Below are positions 49,024 to 58,898 of a DNA stretch of 64,000 nt, piece after piece. The stretch is taken from assembly GCF_963677685.1 (NCBI RefSeq), contig NZ_OY782186.1:2294001-2358000 (forward strand), read 5' to 3'. Position numbers and translations under genes: made by a program. The stretch's first letter is position 1; every line of letters starts with the position of its first letter. Source of the DNA: an uncultured Bacteroides sp. Lineage in GTDB: Bacteria > Bacteroidota > Bacteroidia > Bacteroidales > Bacteroidaceae. The notes beneath the pieces are model-generated. The model had not been told where the DNA came from and made no database searches. It saw only the letters and a list, made by a program, of their open reading frames with translations.

Positions 49024-49890
49024 ATGAATAAAAAAATGAAAAAATTAATGAAGGGAGGCCGATTTACCCCTGAATGTTATTCGGCAGAAATTGAAGATAA
49101 AATTCAAAGATATAGAAAACTGGGATACAAACTTCCTCCAAGAAGAGTTATTCGTACCCCGGAGCAAATAGAAGGTATCCGCAAAAGTGCGGTCATTAAT
49201 ACTGGTCTGTTAGATTGTGTAGCAGCTAACATCCGTGAAGGCATATCTACCGCTGAAATCGATAAATTGGTCTATGAATATACCATGGATCATGGAGCGA
49301 TACCTGCCCCGCTAAATTATGAAGGATATCCTAAGAGTGTTTGTGTATCTATTAATGAGGTTGTATGTCACGGCATCCCTAGTGAAAAAGAGTTTCTCCG
49401 TAGCGGAGATATCGTCAATGTGGATGTTTCAACTATTCTAGATGGCTACTTTTCAGATGCTTCGCGCATGTTTATGATTGGCGAAGTAATCCCCGATCGA
49501 AAGAAATTGGTGGAAGTAACCAAGGAATGCCTTGAAATAGGGATAAAAGCAGCTCAACCCTGGGCTCGATTAGGTGACGTTGGAGCTGCCATACAAGAAC
49601 ATGCCGAGAAAAACGGCTTTAGTGTGGTACGCGATCTTTGCGGGCACGGTGTAGGAATAGAGTTTCATGAACCACCTAATGTAGAGCACTTTGGACGAAA
49701 AGGTACCGGAACAATGATTTTACCTGGGATGACCTTTACCATTGAGCCAATGATTAACATGGGTTCATACGACGTCTTTATTGATAGTAAAGATGGATGG
49801 ACTGTCTTAACAGAAGACGGACTACCTTCTGCCCAATGGGAAAAGATGCTATTGATAACAGAGACAGGTAATGAGATCTTGACTTATTAG
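49024..49890 (+). CDS. map: Methionine aminopeptidase type I
   Basis: About 288 aa from the ATG at 49024 (a TTG at 49021 also opens the frame). Removes initiator Met. A ~38-residue basic N-terminal extension precedes the catalytic core. Metal ligands: Asp in VNVDVSTILDGYFSDASRMF, His in GHGVGIEFHEPP, Glu in TIEPM and the terminal ITETG. A TATTTTTG element at 49006-49013 is the likely promoter, giving a very short leader. Confidence 0.93.
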   Translation: MNKKMKKLMKGGRFTPECYSAEIEDKIQRYRKLGYKLPPRRVIRTPEQIEGIRKSAVINTGLLDCVAANIREGISTAEIDKLVYEYTMDHGAIPAPLNYEGYPKSVCVSINEVVCHGIPSEKEFLRSGDIVNVDVSTILDGYFSDASRMFMIGEVIPDRKKLVEVTKECLEIGIKAAQPWARLGDVGAAIQEHAEKNGFSVVRDLCGHGVGIEFHEPPNVEHFGRKGTGTMILPGMTFTIEPMINMGSYDVFIDSKDGWTVLTEDGLPSAQWEKMLLITETGNEILTY

Positions 49891-49930
49891 CAAGCGAATA
49901 AGTAATCAGTTAATTAGCTAAAGTAGCATT

Positions 49931-50100
49931 AAAAAAGCTGTGCCAAAAGTTTATTACTAAATAAAGAGTTCACTCATTTGCTTACCATGATTCTGTTCAT
50001 ATTAAGCTTATTCAATGAGTCAATGTGGTCTTCTAAAAAAGAGATATTAGTTATGTCCACAACTTTATAGTTAGTTTAGAGCTTTTGCCACAGCTTTTTT
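49931..50100. mobile_element. 170-bp element with 19-bp terminal inverted repeats (MITE or IS remnant)
   Basis: AAAAAAGCTGTGCCAAAAG (49931-49949) is matched by the reverse complement at 50082-50100 with one mismatch. The inside reads on the minus strand as a short open segment (VVDITNISFLEDHIDSLNK) that may be the tail of a transposase, but no family can be named. No clear target-site duplication. Adjacent to two other broken genes. Confidence 0.5.
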
Positions 50101-50119
50101 ATATAAAAGAAATATGTTT

Positions 50120-50336
50120 CTCTTCGGGTTGTACCGCCTGACGGTAACAACGTCACGAGGAACAATAAAAGCAATGTTCCCACAATCATACCGCCGATAA
50201 CACCTGTTACAAGCAAACGGCTTCCGTTAGCACCTACACCGTGGGTGAGCATCAGCGGAACAAGACCGAACACCATTGACAGTACAGTCATCAATATCGG
50301 ACGTAGACGAACCTTTGCCGCACTATATACTGCTTA
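50120..50336 (-). pseudogene. Fragment of an RND efflux pump (AcrB/HAE1 type)
   Basis: On the minus strand: AAKVRLRPILMTVLSMVFG, then LVPLMLTHGVGANGSRLLVTGVIGGMIVGTLLLLFLV. This is the last membrane helices of an RND pump of ~1000 aa. It breaks off into unrelated sequence at about 50150-50120. Only ~7% of the gene remains. Confidence 0.75.
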
Positions 50337-50342
50337 TGCTAA

Positions 50343-50618
50343 CGACATATTCAATTGGAAAATAAGGTCGTCTATCTCCGGCTCAATAACGGAACATCCA
50401 AGCCTGTCAATATCTCAATGGACGAGCTTGAGCAGCAAGTCAACCCGGGCAACTTCTTTCGAGCCAACCGACAATATATTATCAATGTGGAACATGTGTT
50501 GTCTATCGGTAACTATTTCGGAAGCAAACTCCTTGTTCGCTTAAAAGGCTATCCAAAAACAGAAATACTCTTAAGGAAAGAAAAAGCTCAGCGGCTAAAG
50601 GAGTGGATTGACAGGTAA
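50343..50618 (+). pseudogene. C-terminal fragment of a LytTR-type response regulator
   Basis: HIQLENKVVYLRLNN, DELEQQVNPGNFFRANRQYIINVEHV, and a closing GYPKTEILLRKEKAQRLKEW constitute most of a LytTR DNA-binding domain. A stop codon (50340-50342) lies immediately upstream in frame and no receiver domain precedes it. A TTG at 50355 could in principle start a stand-alone 87-aa LytTR protein, but direct abutment to RND sequence points to a deletion junction. Confidence 0.7.
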
Positions 50619-50748
50619 GGAACCTGTCTTTTATTTATATATGCTCTGATTTTCCTTACAACCCCAAAAAACTTTGAGTTCTTTTCTGTTTTACAGTCAA
50701 GATTCTTACATTTGCACAAGTTCTTAGAACATTCATTTCTATTATAAC

Positions 50749-51975
50749 ATGGAATTATATCTATCTTTTTTTACTCTCATTTTAGTATTGGTTCTACTTA
50801 TTATTGTTCTAACAAAGAACAATACTCGACAATCAAACCAATTGGAAACAACCCTCCGGCAACAAATGCAAGAAAACAGAGAAGAGTTAAGCCGCACCAT
50901 CCGTGAGTTACGAATGGAGATTACGCAAACACTCTCTCAAGGTATGCAACAACTACAGGAAAACATGCGTCAGAATATGCTCACAACCGGAGATTTACAA
51001 CGCCAACAGTTTGACGCCATGCGGAAGCAGCAAGAGCAACTGATCATATCAACCGAAAAGCGCCTAGATGAGATGCGCCTCATGGTAGAAGAAAAATTGC
51101 AGAAAACACTTAACGAACGCATAGGTCAGTCATTTGAGATAGTCCGTTCGCAGTTAGAAAATGTTCAAAAAGGACTCGGGGAAATGAAAAACCTGGCACA
51201 AGACGTGGGCGGACTAAAGAAAGTGCTGAACAATGTAAAGATGAGAGGAACATTCGGAGAAGTACAGTTAGGCGCTCTCCTAGAGCAGATGATGAGTCCT
51301 GAACAATATGAAGCAAACGTGAAAACCAAGAAAAACGGAACAGAGTTTGTGGAATATGCTCTGAAACTACCGGGAAAAGACGATGATAACAAATCAGTAT
51401 ATCTCCCGATAGATGCGAAATTCCCCAAAGATGTATATGAACAGTACTATGATGCTTTTGAAGCAGGTGATGCTAATCTAATGGAATCATCCGGTAAGCA
51501 ATTAGAAACAACCATCAAGAAAATGGCAAAGGATATTCACGATAAATATATTGACCCTCCATTCACCACGGACTTTGCAATCTTATTTCTCCCGTTTGAA
51601 AGCATCTACGCCGAAGTAATACGCCGCACCACGCTAATCGAAACACTCCAGAGAGAATATAAAGTTGTCGTAACGGGTCCCACCACCCTTGGAGCTATCC
51701 TAAACAGCCTGCAAATGGGTTTCCGCACATTAGCTATACAAAAACGTACCGGAGAAGTTTGGACTGTATTAGGAGCAGTAAAAACAGAATTTGGTAAGTT
51801 TGGTGGTCTGTTGGAAAAAGTACAGAAAAATCTGCAAAACGCAGGAGATCAATTGGAAGAAGTTATGGGTAAGCGTACACGTGCTATCGAACGTAAACTA
51901 CGACAAGTACAAGAACTTCCCCATGAAGAGAGTCAAAAAATACTCCCCCTCAACAATGAGGAGGAGGAAGAATAA
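50749..51975 (+). CDS. rmuC: DNA recombination protein RmuC
   Basis: 408 aa. N-terminal membrane anchor (residues ~2-22), a long coiled coil (about 25-150), then the RmuC nuclease-like domain: GLKKVLNNVKMRGTFGEVQLG (about 155-175), PIDAKFPKDVYEQYYDA, FLPFESIYAEV and GPTTLGAILNSLQMGFRTLAIQ. Linked to limiting inversions and repair in E. coli. A TACATTTG element at 50707-50714 is the likely promoter. Confidence 0.9.
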   Translation: MELYLSFFTLILVLVLLIIVLTKNNTRQSNQLETTLRQQMQENREELSRTIRELRMEITQTLSQGMQQLQENMRQNMLTTGDLQRQQFDAMRKQQEQLIISTEKRLDEMRLMVEEKLQKTLNERIGQSFEIVRSQLENVQKGLGEMKNLAQDVGGLKKVLNNVKMRGTFGEVQLGALLEQMMSPEQYEANVKTKKNGTEFVEYALKLPGKDDDNKSVYLPIDAKFPKDVYEQYYDAFEAGDANLMESSGKQLETTIKKMAKDIHDKYIDPPFTTDFAILFLPFESIYAEVIRRTTLIETLQREYKVVVTGPTTLGAILNSLQMGFRTLAIQKRTGEVWTVLGAVKTEFGKFGGLLEKVQKNLQNAGDQLEEVMGKRTRAIERKLRQVQELPHEESQKILPLNNEEEEE

Positions 51976-51992
51976 ACCTTATAAGAATATTC

Positions 51993-52020
51993 GTATTGCC
52001 TAACTCTTTTTAGGCAATAC
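51993..52020. terminator. Hairpin shared by the converging rmuC and nhaA ends
   Basis: Perfect 11-bp stem GTATTGCCTAA/TTAGGCAATAC with a six-base loop; the nhaA stop codon is inside it. No good T-run on either side, so termination is plausible but not proven. Confidence 0.5.
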
Positions 52021-53337
52021 ATAATAAAGTGTAAGATATCCCAGGAAGCCTGCTAATGCCGTACCTGTAAGAATTCCCATTTTAGCCTGATTGAGTAAAA
52101 CAGGACTATCAGTACCAAATGACAGACTAGCTACAAATAGAGAAACGGTAAAACCAATACCTCCAAGCAGGCATGCACCAGACACCATCTTCCAATTCAT
52201 ACTACTTGGCATGCTCGCTACTTTTAACTTCACAGCAAGCCATGTAAAAGAAAAAATGCCTAAGAATTTACCTAAGACCAACCCCAAAGCGACTCCCAGC
52301 GTCACATCCCCTATCAAAGTTCCGGAACCGCTAAACATTACACCCGCATTTGCAAAAGCAAATAGAGGAAGAATAATATAGTTCACCGATATGTGCAGAT
52401 TATCCTCTATTGACTGAAGCGGACTAATCACCCTATCCGATGCAGACTCCACACTCTTCAACTTGGCAATCTGTTCATTAGTAAGCACAATATCATCCTC
52501 ATGAGTAACCGGAAAAGTATTAATCGTAGAGCGAATGCTTTCTATATATTTACCTACATGGAGCTGAGGTCTGGCAGGAACTAAGAAAGCCAGAATCACC
52601 CCTGCTATAGTACTATGTATTCCTGATTGTAGGAACAGATACCATATTATCAAACCGATGAAGAGGAAAAACGTTTTGTTTGTGCTTCCATATTTGGAGA
52701 TAAGATGCAGCAAAGCAAACAGCACAGCAGCCCATAAGAGATAATTCAATGCCACATGCGAACTATAAAAAGCTGCAATCACAATAATTCCACCAATATC
52801 ATCCACCACAGCAAAAGCCGTAAGGAAAATTTTCAAGCTTAAAGGAACACGTGATCCAAGCAAACTAAGTACCCCAAGTGAAAAAGCAATATCTGTTGCC
52901 ATAGGAATAGCAAGCCCTACTCCTCCACTCGTACCAGGAGGACAGATAAATACGTAGATTAAAACAGGGAGTATCATTCCACCACAAGCGGCAATAAACG
53001 GAAGCAAAGCTTTCCTGAAAGAAGAGAGTTCTCCCACTAAAAGCTCACGTTTAATTTCAAGACCAACCAAGAAAAAGAAAAGCGTCATCAATCCGTCATT
53101 AATAAACTGAAGAACAGTCAAACTATGTCCGTTATGGGAAAACAAGTTAAAATCTCCAACCTGAAAACTCATCGGATGAGAAAGGAAATCAGTATAAAAG
53201 GATGACAACGAAGTATTAGCCATTATAGCTGCCAACAAAGCGGAAAGAAACAATAAAGCACTAGCTATAATGCTCATTGAAACTCGCTCTTTCAAAGAGT
53301 GAATATAATTTAAGACAGGATTCAGAACTTTATTCAT
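52000..53337 (-). CDS. nhaA: Na+/H+ antiporter NhaA
   Basis: 445-aa inner-membrane protein with about 12 helices. Signatures: NDGLMTLFFFLVGLEIKREL (about residues 80-99), ATDIAFSLGVLSLLG (the Asp pair region, with FAVVDDIGGI following at about 178) and LPLFAFANAGV. Exports sodium to keep pH and sodium low. It has a ~30-residue insertion between the two halves (about 268-300). Monocistronic. Confidence 0.93.
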   Translation of the reverse strand: MNKVLNPVLNYIHSLKERVSMSIIASALLFLSALLAAIMANTSLSSFYTDFLSHPMSFQVGDFNLFSHNGHSLTVLQFINDGLMTLFFFLVGLEIKRELLVGELSSFRKALLPFIAACGGMILPVLIYVFICPPGTSGGVGLAIPMATDIAFSLGVLSLLGSRVPLSLKIFLTAFAVVDDIGGIIVIAAFYSSHVALNYLLWAAVLFALLHLISKYGSTNKTFFLFIGLIIWYLFLQSGIHSTIAGVILAFLVPARPQLHVGKYIESIRSTINTFPVTHEDDIVLTNEQIAKLKSVESASDRVISPLQSIEDNLHISVNYIILPLFAFANAGVMFSGSGTLIGDVTLGVALGLVLGKFLGIFSFTWLAVKLKVASMPSSMNWKMVSGACLLGGIGFTVSLFVASLSFGTDSPVLLNQAKMGILTGTALAGFLGYLTLYYVLPKKS

Positions 53338-53414
53338 AACATTTTTATGTTAATTAAGAAGAAACAGCATAGTCAGAAGCTCTGCGAACACTCTATTGCT
53401 GCTTCTTTATTTTG

Positions 53415-55196
53415 TTAATCTAATTTCAAAACAGCAAGGAAAGCTTTCTGAGGCACTTCAACGTTACCAATCTGCTTCATACGCTTTTTACCCTTTTTCT
53501 GCTTTTCCAAAAGTTTACGTTTACGACTGATATCTCCTCCATAACATTTTGCCGTTACATCCTTTCGTACCGCTTTAATCGTTTCACGAGAAATAATTTT
53601 AGCACCGATGGCAGCCTGTATAGCAATATCAAATTGTTGTCTAGGGATCAGCTCTTTCAGTTTCTCACACATCCGTCTACCCAAATCAGAAGCATTATCA
53701 ACATGCGTCAACGTAGAGAGTGCATCAACAGGTTCGCCATTAAGCAAAATATCTAATTTAATCAGCTTTGAAGGGCGAAAGCCATCCGAATGATAATCAA
53801 ATGACGCATATCCTTTAGAAATACTCTTCAACCGATCATAAAAATCAATTACAATTTCTCCTAAAGGCATTTTATAATGAATTTCCACACGGTTACCAGA
53901 GATATACTCCTGCTTCAGTAACTCGCCCCGTTTTCCTAAACAGAGAGTCATGATAGACCCTATATAATCAGTCGTTGTGATAACCGAAGCCTTAATATAA
54001 GGTTCCTCAATATGATCTATCAAAGTCTGATCGGGCATTCCTGCGGGGTTATGTACTTCCATCATATTTCCCTGCTTATCATAAATGTTATAAGAAACGT
54101 TAGGTACCGTCGTTATCACATTCATATCAAATTCACGATCCAGACGTTCCTGAACAATTTCCATGTGCAGTAGTCCCAAAAATCCGCAACGGAAACCAAA
54201 TCCAAGCGCAAGAGACGATTCAGGTTGAAAAGTTAGTGACGCATCATTAAGTTGCAGTTTCTCTAGTGAAGCACGTAAATCTTCAAAATCTTCAGCTTCA
54301 ATAGGATAAACACCGGCAAAGACCATTGGCTTCACCTCCTCAAAACCGGAGATAGCCTTAGTACAAGGACGAGATATGTGAGTTATCGTATCTCCCACCT
54401 TCACCTCCTTAGAAGTTTTGATACCCGAAATGATATACCCTACATCGCCTGTGCGCAATTCTTTACGAGGAATCATATCCATTCTGAGTACTCCAATCTC
54501 ATCAGCCATATACTCTTTTCCAGTATTGAAAAACTTCACCTTATCACCCGTACGAATAACTCCGTTCGTAATTTTGAAGTAAGCAATAATACCACGGAAA
54601 GAATTAAATACCGAATCAAAAATCAGCGCCTGCAATGGGGCTTCTTCATCACCTACCGGAGAAGGAATACGTTCTATTACAGCAGCTAACATCTCTTCTA
54701 TTCCCATCCCCGTTTTACCGGATGCCCGAATAATTTCTTCACGTTTACAACCTAGAAGTTCCACGATTTCATCTTCCACCTCTTCAGGCATAGCGCTTGC
54801 CATATCACATTTATTGATTACCGGAATAATCTCAAGATCATGTTCAATAGCCATGTATAGATTAGAAATAGTCTGAGCCTGCACTCCCTGAGAAGCATCT
54901 ACAATAAGTAATGCTCCTTCACAAGCAGCAATAGAGCGTGAAACTTCATACGAGAAATCCACATGCCCCGGAGTATCAATCAAATTCAGAATATATTTTT
55001 CATCATTATACAGATATTCCATTTGAATGGCATGACTTTTAATAGTGATGCCTCTCTCCCTCTCAAGATCCATATCATCGAGCATCTGCCCGCCTGTAAC
55101 CTGAATTGTTTTAGTATACTCCAACAATCTGTCAGCCAGGGTCGATTTACCATGGTCTATATGAGCTATAATACAAAAATTACGAATCTTTTTCAT
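53415..55196 (-). CDS. lepA: Elongation factor 4 (LepA)
   Basis: 593 aa. Translational GTPase: P-loop [10 protein letters not shown] (about residues 11-20), switch I ERGITIK, G3 DTPGHVDF, G4 NKCD. EF-G-like domains follow and a C-terminal LepA-specific domain ends [23 protein letters not shown]. It back-translocates or remodels stalled ribosomes. Full length. Confidence 0.96.
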   Translation of the reverse strand: MKKIRNFCIIAHIDHGKSTLADRLLEYTKTIQVTGGQMLDDMDLERERGITIKSHAIQMEYLYNDEKYILNLIDTPGHVDFSYEVSRSIAACEGALLIVDASQGVQAQTISNLYMAIEHDLEIIPVINKCDMASAMPEEVEDEIVELLGCKREEIIRASGKTGMGIEEMLAAVIERIPSPVGDEEAPLQALIFDSVFNSFRGIIAYFKITNGVIRTGDKVKFFNTGKEYMADEIGVLRMDMIPRKELRTGDVGYIISGIKTSKEVKVGDTITHISRPCTKAISGFEEVKPMVFAGVYPIEAEDFEDLRASLEKLQLNDASLTFQPESSLALGFGFRCGFLGLLHMEIVQERLDREFDMNVITTVPNVSYNIYDKQGNMMEVHNPAGMPDQTLIDHIEEPYIKASVITTTDYIGSIMTLCLGKRGELLKQEYISGNRVEIHYKMPLGEIVIDFYDRLKSISKGYASFDYHSDGFRPSKLIKLDILLNGEPVDALSTLTHVDNASDLGRRMCEKLKELIPRQQFDIAIQAAIGAKIISRETIKAVRKDVTAKCYGGDISRKRKLLEKQKKGKKRMKQIGNVEVPQKAFLAVLKLD

Positions 55197-55251
55197 CTAA
55201 GGGATATCTAATTATATATTGGTGTGCAAAGATATATAAATGGAAGAATAA

Positions 55252-55298
55252 AAAAAAGTGCATTGCTATCTTAGTGATAACTAACAATGCACTTTTTT
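55252..55298 (-). terminator. Terminator between the winged-helix gene and lepA
   Basis: 14-bp perfect stem AAAAAAGTGCATTG/CAATGCACTTTTTT with a 19-base loop; serves the minus-strand winged-helix gene. Confidence 0.85.
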
Positions 55299-55317
55299 AT
55301 GCGAGTTTGAGCAAGTT

Positions 55318-55551
55318 TTAGGTCAACTGTATAAAAAGTTCTTTTTCAACTTCTTTCGTAGTTACTTTATCCTCTCTCAACAACCATCCTATGCCTAGAA
55401 AAAGATCTTTTTCTGTAAGCTTAGTCATCTTTTTTACTTCTTTGACCGTTAATCCTTCGGTCCCATTCAGTGCATTCCAGATTTTACCTGCACTAATACC
55501 TGCTTTTTCCTTCAACATTACTTTAGAATTTTTAGTTAGACTATTGATCAT
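55318..55551 (-). CDS. Small winged-helix protein (DUF2582 type)
   Basis: About 77 aa from the ATG at 55551; an upstream start at 55590 would give 90 aa. AGKIWNALNGTEGLTVKEVKKMTKLTEKDLFLGIGWLLREDKV (broken here into its helices by the wing) is a winged helix-turn-helix of the DUF2582 family common in Bacteroidota. DNA binding likely, targets unknown. Confidence 0.8.
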   Translation of the reverse strand: MINSLTKNSKVMLKEKAGISAGKIWNALNGTEGLTVKEVKKMTKLTEKDLFLGIGWLLREDKVTTKEVEKELFIQLT

Positions 55552-55744
55552 TTCAAAGGCATAGCCAATGGAACAATGATCTAATCGCAAATATACATAA
55601 AATCTTTATTAAAAGAGATGCATAAATACGACAAAATACTTGCATTCGAAGCCATAGAAGCAAGATTTCTAAACTAAAGCCCGTCAAAGTCTGTTTACAT
55701 AATAAGACACTACATTTATATTACAAATAAAAGCCAAATACTAC

Positions 55745-56848
55745 ATGAATTCTATCGAACAATTAATGTCACAAGATTTATATCGAATATTAGTAGGCAG
55801 TGCCCTTTTTATTATCTCAGCAGGCATCACATTCATTGTCTACCGAAAAGTAATCAACGTACTCAAAAAGAAAGCTCAAGTTACAAAAAACAAGATTGAT
55901 GATTTTATTATCGACATCCTAAAAATACCTATCCTATGGCTCTTCTTATGGATATTATTTAAAATATTCAGTTACTCCTTCATTTATGAAACAGCCATAT
56001 TCGATTCATTAATGAAGATTAATAATATCCTGCTCATACTAACTCTGGGATGGATTCTGACAAAAGTCGTAAAAGTGATGTTCTATTATTACCTGAACAG
56101 ACTTGACGTTTCAGCAGAAAACAATCTGGATGCCAGGCGCAACCTCACACGCATGAAGATATTCGAGAATATCATTACAACGATCATATCCATCATAGTG
56201 ATAGGACTTTGCCTCATGACATTTGATGAAGTCCGCTCCATAGGAGTCAGCTTGCTCACATCAGCCGGAATAGCCGGTATCATTGTTGGTTTTGCTGCTC
56301 AAAAAAGTTTAGGCACAGTGCTTGCAGGTATACAAATAGCTCTCACCCAACCCATCAGACTCGACGATGTAGTTATTGTCGAAGGTGAATGGGGGCGTAT
56401 AGAAGAGATCACCCTAACATATGTTGTTGTGAAAATATGGGATGAAAGGCGATTAATCCTGCCCGTTACCTATTTTATAGAACATCCGTTTCAAAACTGG
56501 ACCCGCAACACCTCCGACATTATGGGTACAATTTTTCTCTACGTAGACTACAATTTCCCTGTAGAAGCCTTAAGAAAAAGACTTCTATCCCTGCTTGAAA
56601 CAGAACCTCTATGGGACAAAAGAGTAGCAAACATTCAAGTTACCGACACCAAAGAACGATATAAAGAGCTCAGAGTTCTAGTTAGTAGTCGCGATGCCTC
56701 TATTAATTGGGATCTACGAGTGAAATTACGAGAAAAATTAATTGATTTCATTAATGATGAATATCCGGAAAGCTTTGTAAAAATTCGCTTCAGTGGAAGT
56801 GAAAACCTTTCAAAAGCAGAGAAAGGGCCTCAGCAATCAGGCCAATAA
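55745..56848 (+). CDS. mscS: Small-conductance mechanosensitive channel family protein
   Basis: 367 aa. Four to five N-terminal membrane helices, the pore-lining helix region (LLTSAGIAGIIVGFAAQKSLGTVLAG, about residues 168-193, split by Gly residues as in MscS), then the beta domain (TQPIRLDDVVIVEGEWGRIEEITLTYVVVKIWDERRLILPV) and a C-terminal alpha/beta domain. Opens under membrane tension in hypo-osmotic shock. The N-terminal half is longer than in E. coli MscS. Confidence 0.88.
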   Translation: MNSIEQLMSQDLYRILVGSALFIISAGITFIVYRKVINVLKKKAQVTKNKIDDFIIDILKIPILWLFLWILFKIFSYSFIYETAIFDSLMKINNILLILTLGWILTKVVKVMFYYYLNRLDVSAENNLDARRNLTRMKIFENIITTIISIIVIGLCLMTFDEVRSIGVSLLTSAGIAGIIVGFAAQKSLGTVLAGIQIALTQPIRLDDVVIVEGEWGRIEEITLTYVVVKIWDERRLILPVTYFIEHPFQNWTRNTSDIMGTIFLYVDYNFPVEALRKRLLSLLETEPLWDKRVANIQVTDTKERYKELRVLVSSRDASINWDLRVKLREKLIDFINDEYPESFVKIRFSGSENLSKAEKGPQQSGQ

Positions 56849-56876
56849 ATAAAAGCAATCACTTCAATAGATAAAA

Positions 56877-56928
56877 AATAAGTAGAAGTTACCTATTCCT
56901 AAAATGGAACGAATAACTTCTACTTATT
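56877..56928. terminator. Terminator between mscS and fhs
   Basis: 15-bp stem AATAAGTAGAAGTTA/TAACTTCTACTTATT with a 22-base loop; AT-rich flanks suit both converging genes. Confidence 0.8.
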
Positions 56929-56993
56929 ATATTTTTAGAGACAATTGTGCAAGGCACTAAATCACTACAAAGATGATATTTAGATAATACCTA

Positions 56994-58661
56994 TTAGCTA
57001 AGTCCCTCGATGTTACCGTCTACAACATCAATATGCAATGCTTGCGGCTCCTTAGGCAATCCCGGCATACGCAAAATCTCTCCTGCAATAGCTACAATCA
57101 TCTCCGCACCATTATTAATTACAATATCCTTAATGTGGAACTCAAAATTATTCACCGCACCATATATCTTAGAATCAGCAGAAAAAGAATATTGTGTTTT
57201 GGCAATACATACAGGATAATGCGCTATACCTAAATCATTAATCCGCTTAATCATATTGCGCGAGCCACTACTGTAAGTCACAATGCTAGCGCCATAAATA
57301 CCCGTAGCTACCTTCTCTATCTTTTGCTGCACCGTATCATCATCTTTATATGTAAACGCTAAAGGTTTTGAAGGTTCACGCTCAATAGTATCCACCACAA
57401 GGTTAGCCAAATCTATAGCCCCTTCTCCTCCTTCGAGAAACGCATTGTTTACAGCAAAGCCAACCCCAAGTTCCGCACAATGAGCCTGAAGCAAAGCCAC
57501 TTCCTCATCAGTATCACTCGCATATTTATTAAACGCCACAATAACCGTCTGCCCAAACGAGCGCAAATTACGAATATGCTTATCCATATTGCGCAATCCC
57601 TCAGTCAGTCCCTCAATATTAGGCTCCTTAATACGATCCAAGCTTACCCCTCCATGCATCTTTAATCCCTGAGCAGTAGCCACAATAACCGTCAAGCGAG
57701 GTTGCAATCCAGATTTACGGCATTTAATATTATAAAACTTTTCCGCACCAAGATCAGCCCCGAATCCAGCTTCAGTAATCACATAGTCACCAAACGTCAT
57801 CGACATCTTAGTAGCTAGCAACGAATTACATCCGTGAGCAATATTAGCAAACGGTCCCCCGTGCACAAAAGCAGGAGTATTCTCCGTAGTCTGCACCAAA
57901 TTAGGATGAATGGCATCCTTCAACAACACCGTAATAGCACCCGCTACTCCAAGATCTTTCACCGTAAACGGTTTATTATCATACGTAAATCCTAAAAGAA
58001 TATTCTCAATACGTCGACGAAGATCTTTCACATCCTTAGCCAGGCACAATATCGCCATAATCTCCGAAGCAGGAGTAATATCGAAGCCCGATTCCTGCGT
58101 AATTCCGTTTGTCTTTGGGCCGAGCCCTACCACAATACTTCGCAATGAGCGGTCATTCACATCAAGCACCCTGCGCCAAAGGATCTCTTTCAGCCCAAAA
58201 CCCTTCGATTGATTCTGATAAAGATAATTATCCAGCAAAGCAGAAATCATGTTATGTGCAGAGGTGATCGCATGGAAATCACCCGTAAAATGCAGGTTAA
58301 TCTTTTCCATAGGGAGCACCTGGGCATATCCACCTCCGGCAGCTCCACCTTTCATACCAAAGCAAGGACCTAACGAAGGTTCACGCAACGCCACGATAGC
58401 CTTTTTCCCAACCTTATTCAGCCCCAAAGCCAAACCGATAGAGACAGTCGTTTTACCAATACCAGCCTTTGTAGCAGTAATGGCAGTAACTAAAATCAAG
58501 TTACTCTTCTTTATTTTCTCTTCATCAATGAGATACTCGGGAATCTTAGCAATATAGCGTCCGTAATTTTCAACTTCTTCCTTTGGAATGCCAGCCTCTT
58601 CAGCGACCTGTTTTATTTTCTTTAATTCAGTAGAACGTGCAATCTCTATGTCTGATTTCAT
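56994..58661 (-). CDS. fhs: Formate-tetrahydrofolate ligase
   Basis: 555 aa, full length. Makes 10-formyl-THF from formate, THF and ATP. The P-loop [17 protein letters not shown] (about residues 59-75), [22 protein letters not shown] (about 93-114), and VKDLGVAGA are family signatures. A CAAAAATA (TATTTTTG on the minus strand) at 58694-58701 is the likely promoter. Confidence 0.95.
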   Translation of the reverse strand: MKSDIEIARSTELKKIKQVAEEAGIPKEEVENYGRYIAKIPEYLIDEEKIKKSNLILVTAITATKAGIGKTTVSIGLALGLNKVGKKAIVALREPSLGPCFGMKGGAAGGGYAQVLPMEKINLHFTGDFHAITSAHNMISALLDNYLYQNQSKGFGLKEILWRRVLDVNDRSLRSIVVGLGPKTNGITQESGFDITPASEIMAILCLAKDVKDLRRRIENILLGFTYDNKPFTVKDLGVAGAITVLLKDAIHPNLVQTTENTPAFVHGGPFANIAHGCNSLLATKMSMTFGDYVITEAGFGADLGAEKFYNIKCRKSGLQPRLTVIVATAQGLKMHGGVSLDRIKEPNIEGLTEGLRNMDKHIRNLRSFGQTVIVAFNKYASDTDEEVALLQAHCAELGVGFAVNNAFLEGGEGAIDLANLVVDTIEREPSKPLAFTYKDDDTVQQKIEKVATGIYGASIVTYSSGSRNMIKRINDLGIAHYPVCIAKTQYSFSADSKIYGAVNNFEFHIKDIVINNGAEMIVAIAGEILRMPGLPKEPQALHIDVVDGNIEGLS

Positions 58662-58898
58662 ATAAAGTAGTTTGATTTACTATATTAAAGCTGCAAAAAT
58701 AGCAATAAACTCTATTTATTCACTTCTTATGCAATTAATAAGAACTAAAAATCTGCCCACAAAATATAAAAAATAACATTTTGCAACTTTTAGCCCTTAT
58801 ATAGCGATAAATCCGGTTATAAAATATTTATTTTATAACCGGACTCTAAGAAACAGACCTATAAATAACTTAGATAAGCTATTGAATCATAATAAAGC
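58662..58898. other. Unannotated intergenic segments flanking fhs start region
   Basis: The ~240 bp between the fhs start and the end of the outer-membrane gene contain the fhs promoter and an inverted repeat around 58812-58842 (CCGGTTATAAAATA / TATTTTATAACCGG), probably the terminator of the outer-membrane gene. Confidence 0.6.

Noticed and set aside
50355..50618. Stand-alone LytTR transcription factor
   Set aside because: An in-frame stop lies just upstream, there is no ATG start, and the domain is cut at its N-terminus against RND sequence; treated as a fragment.
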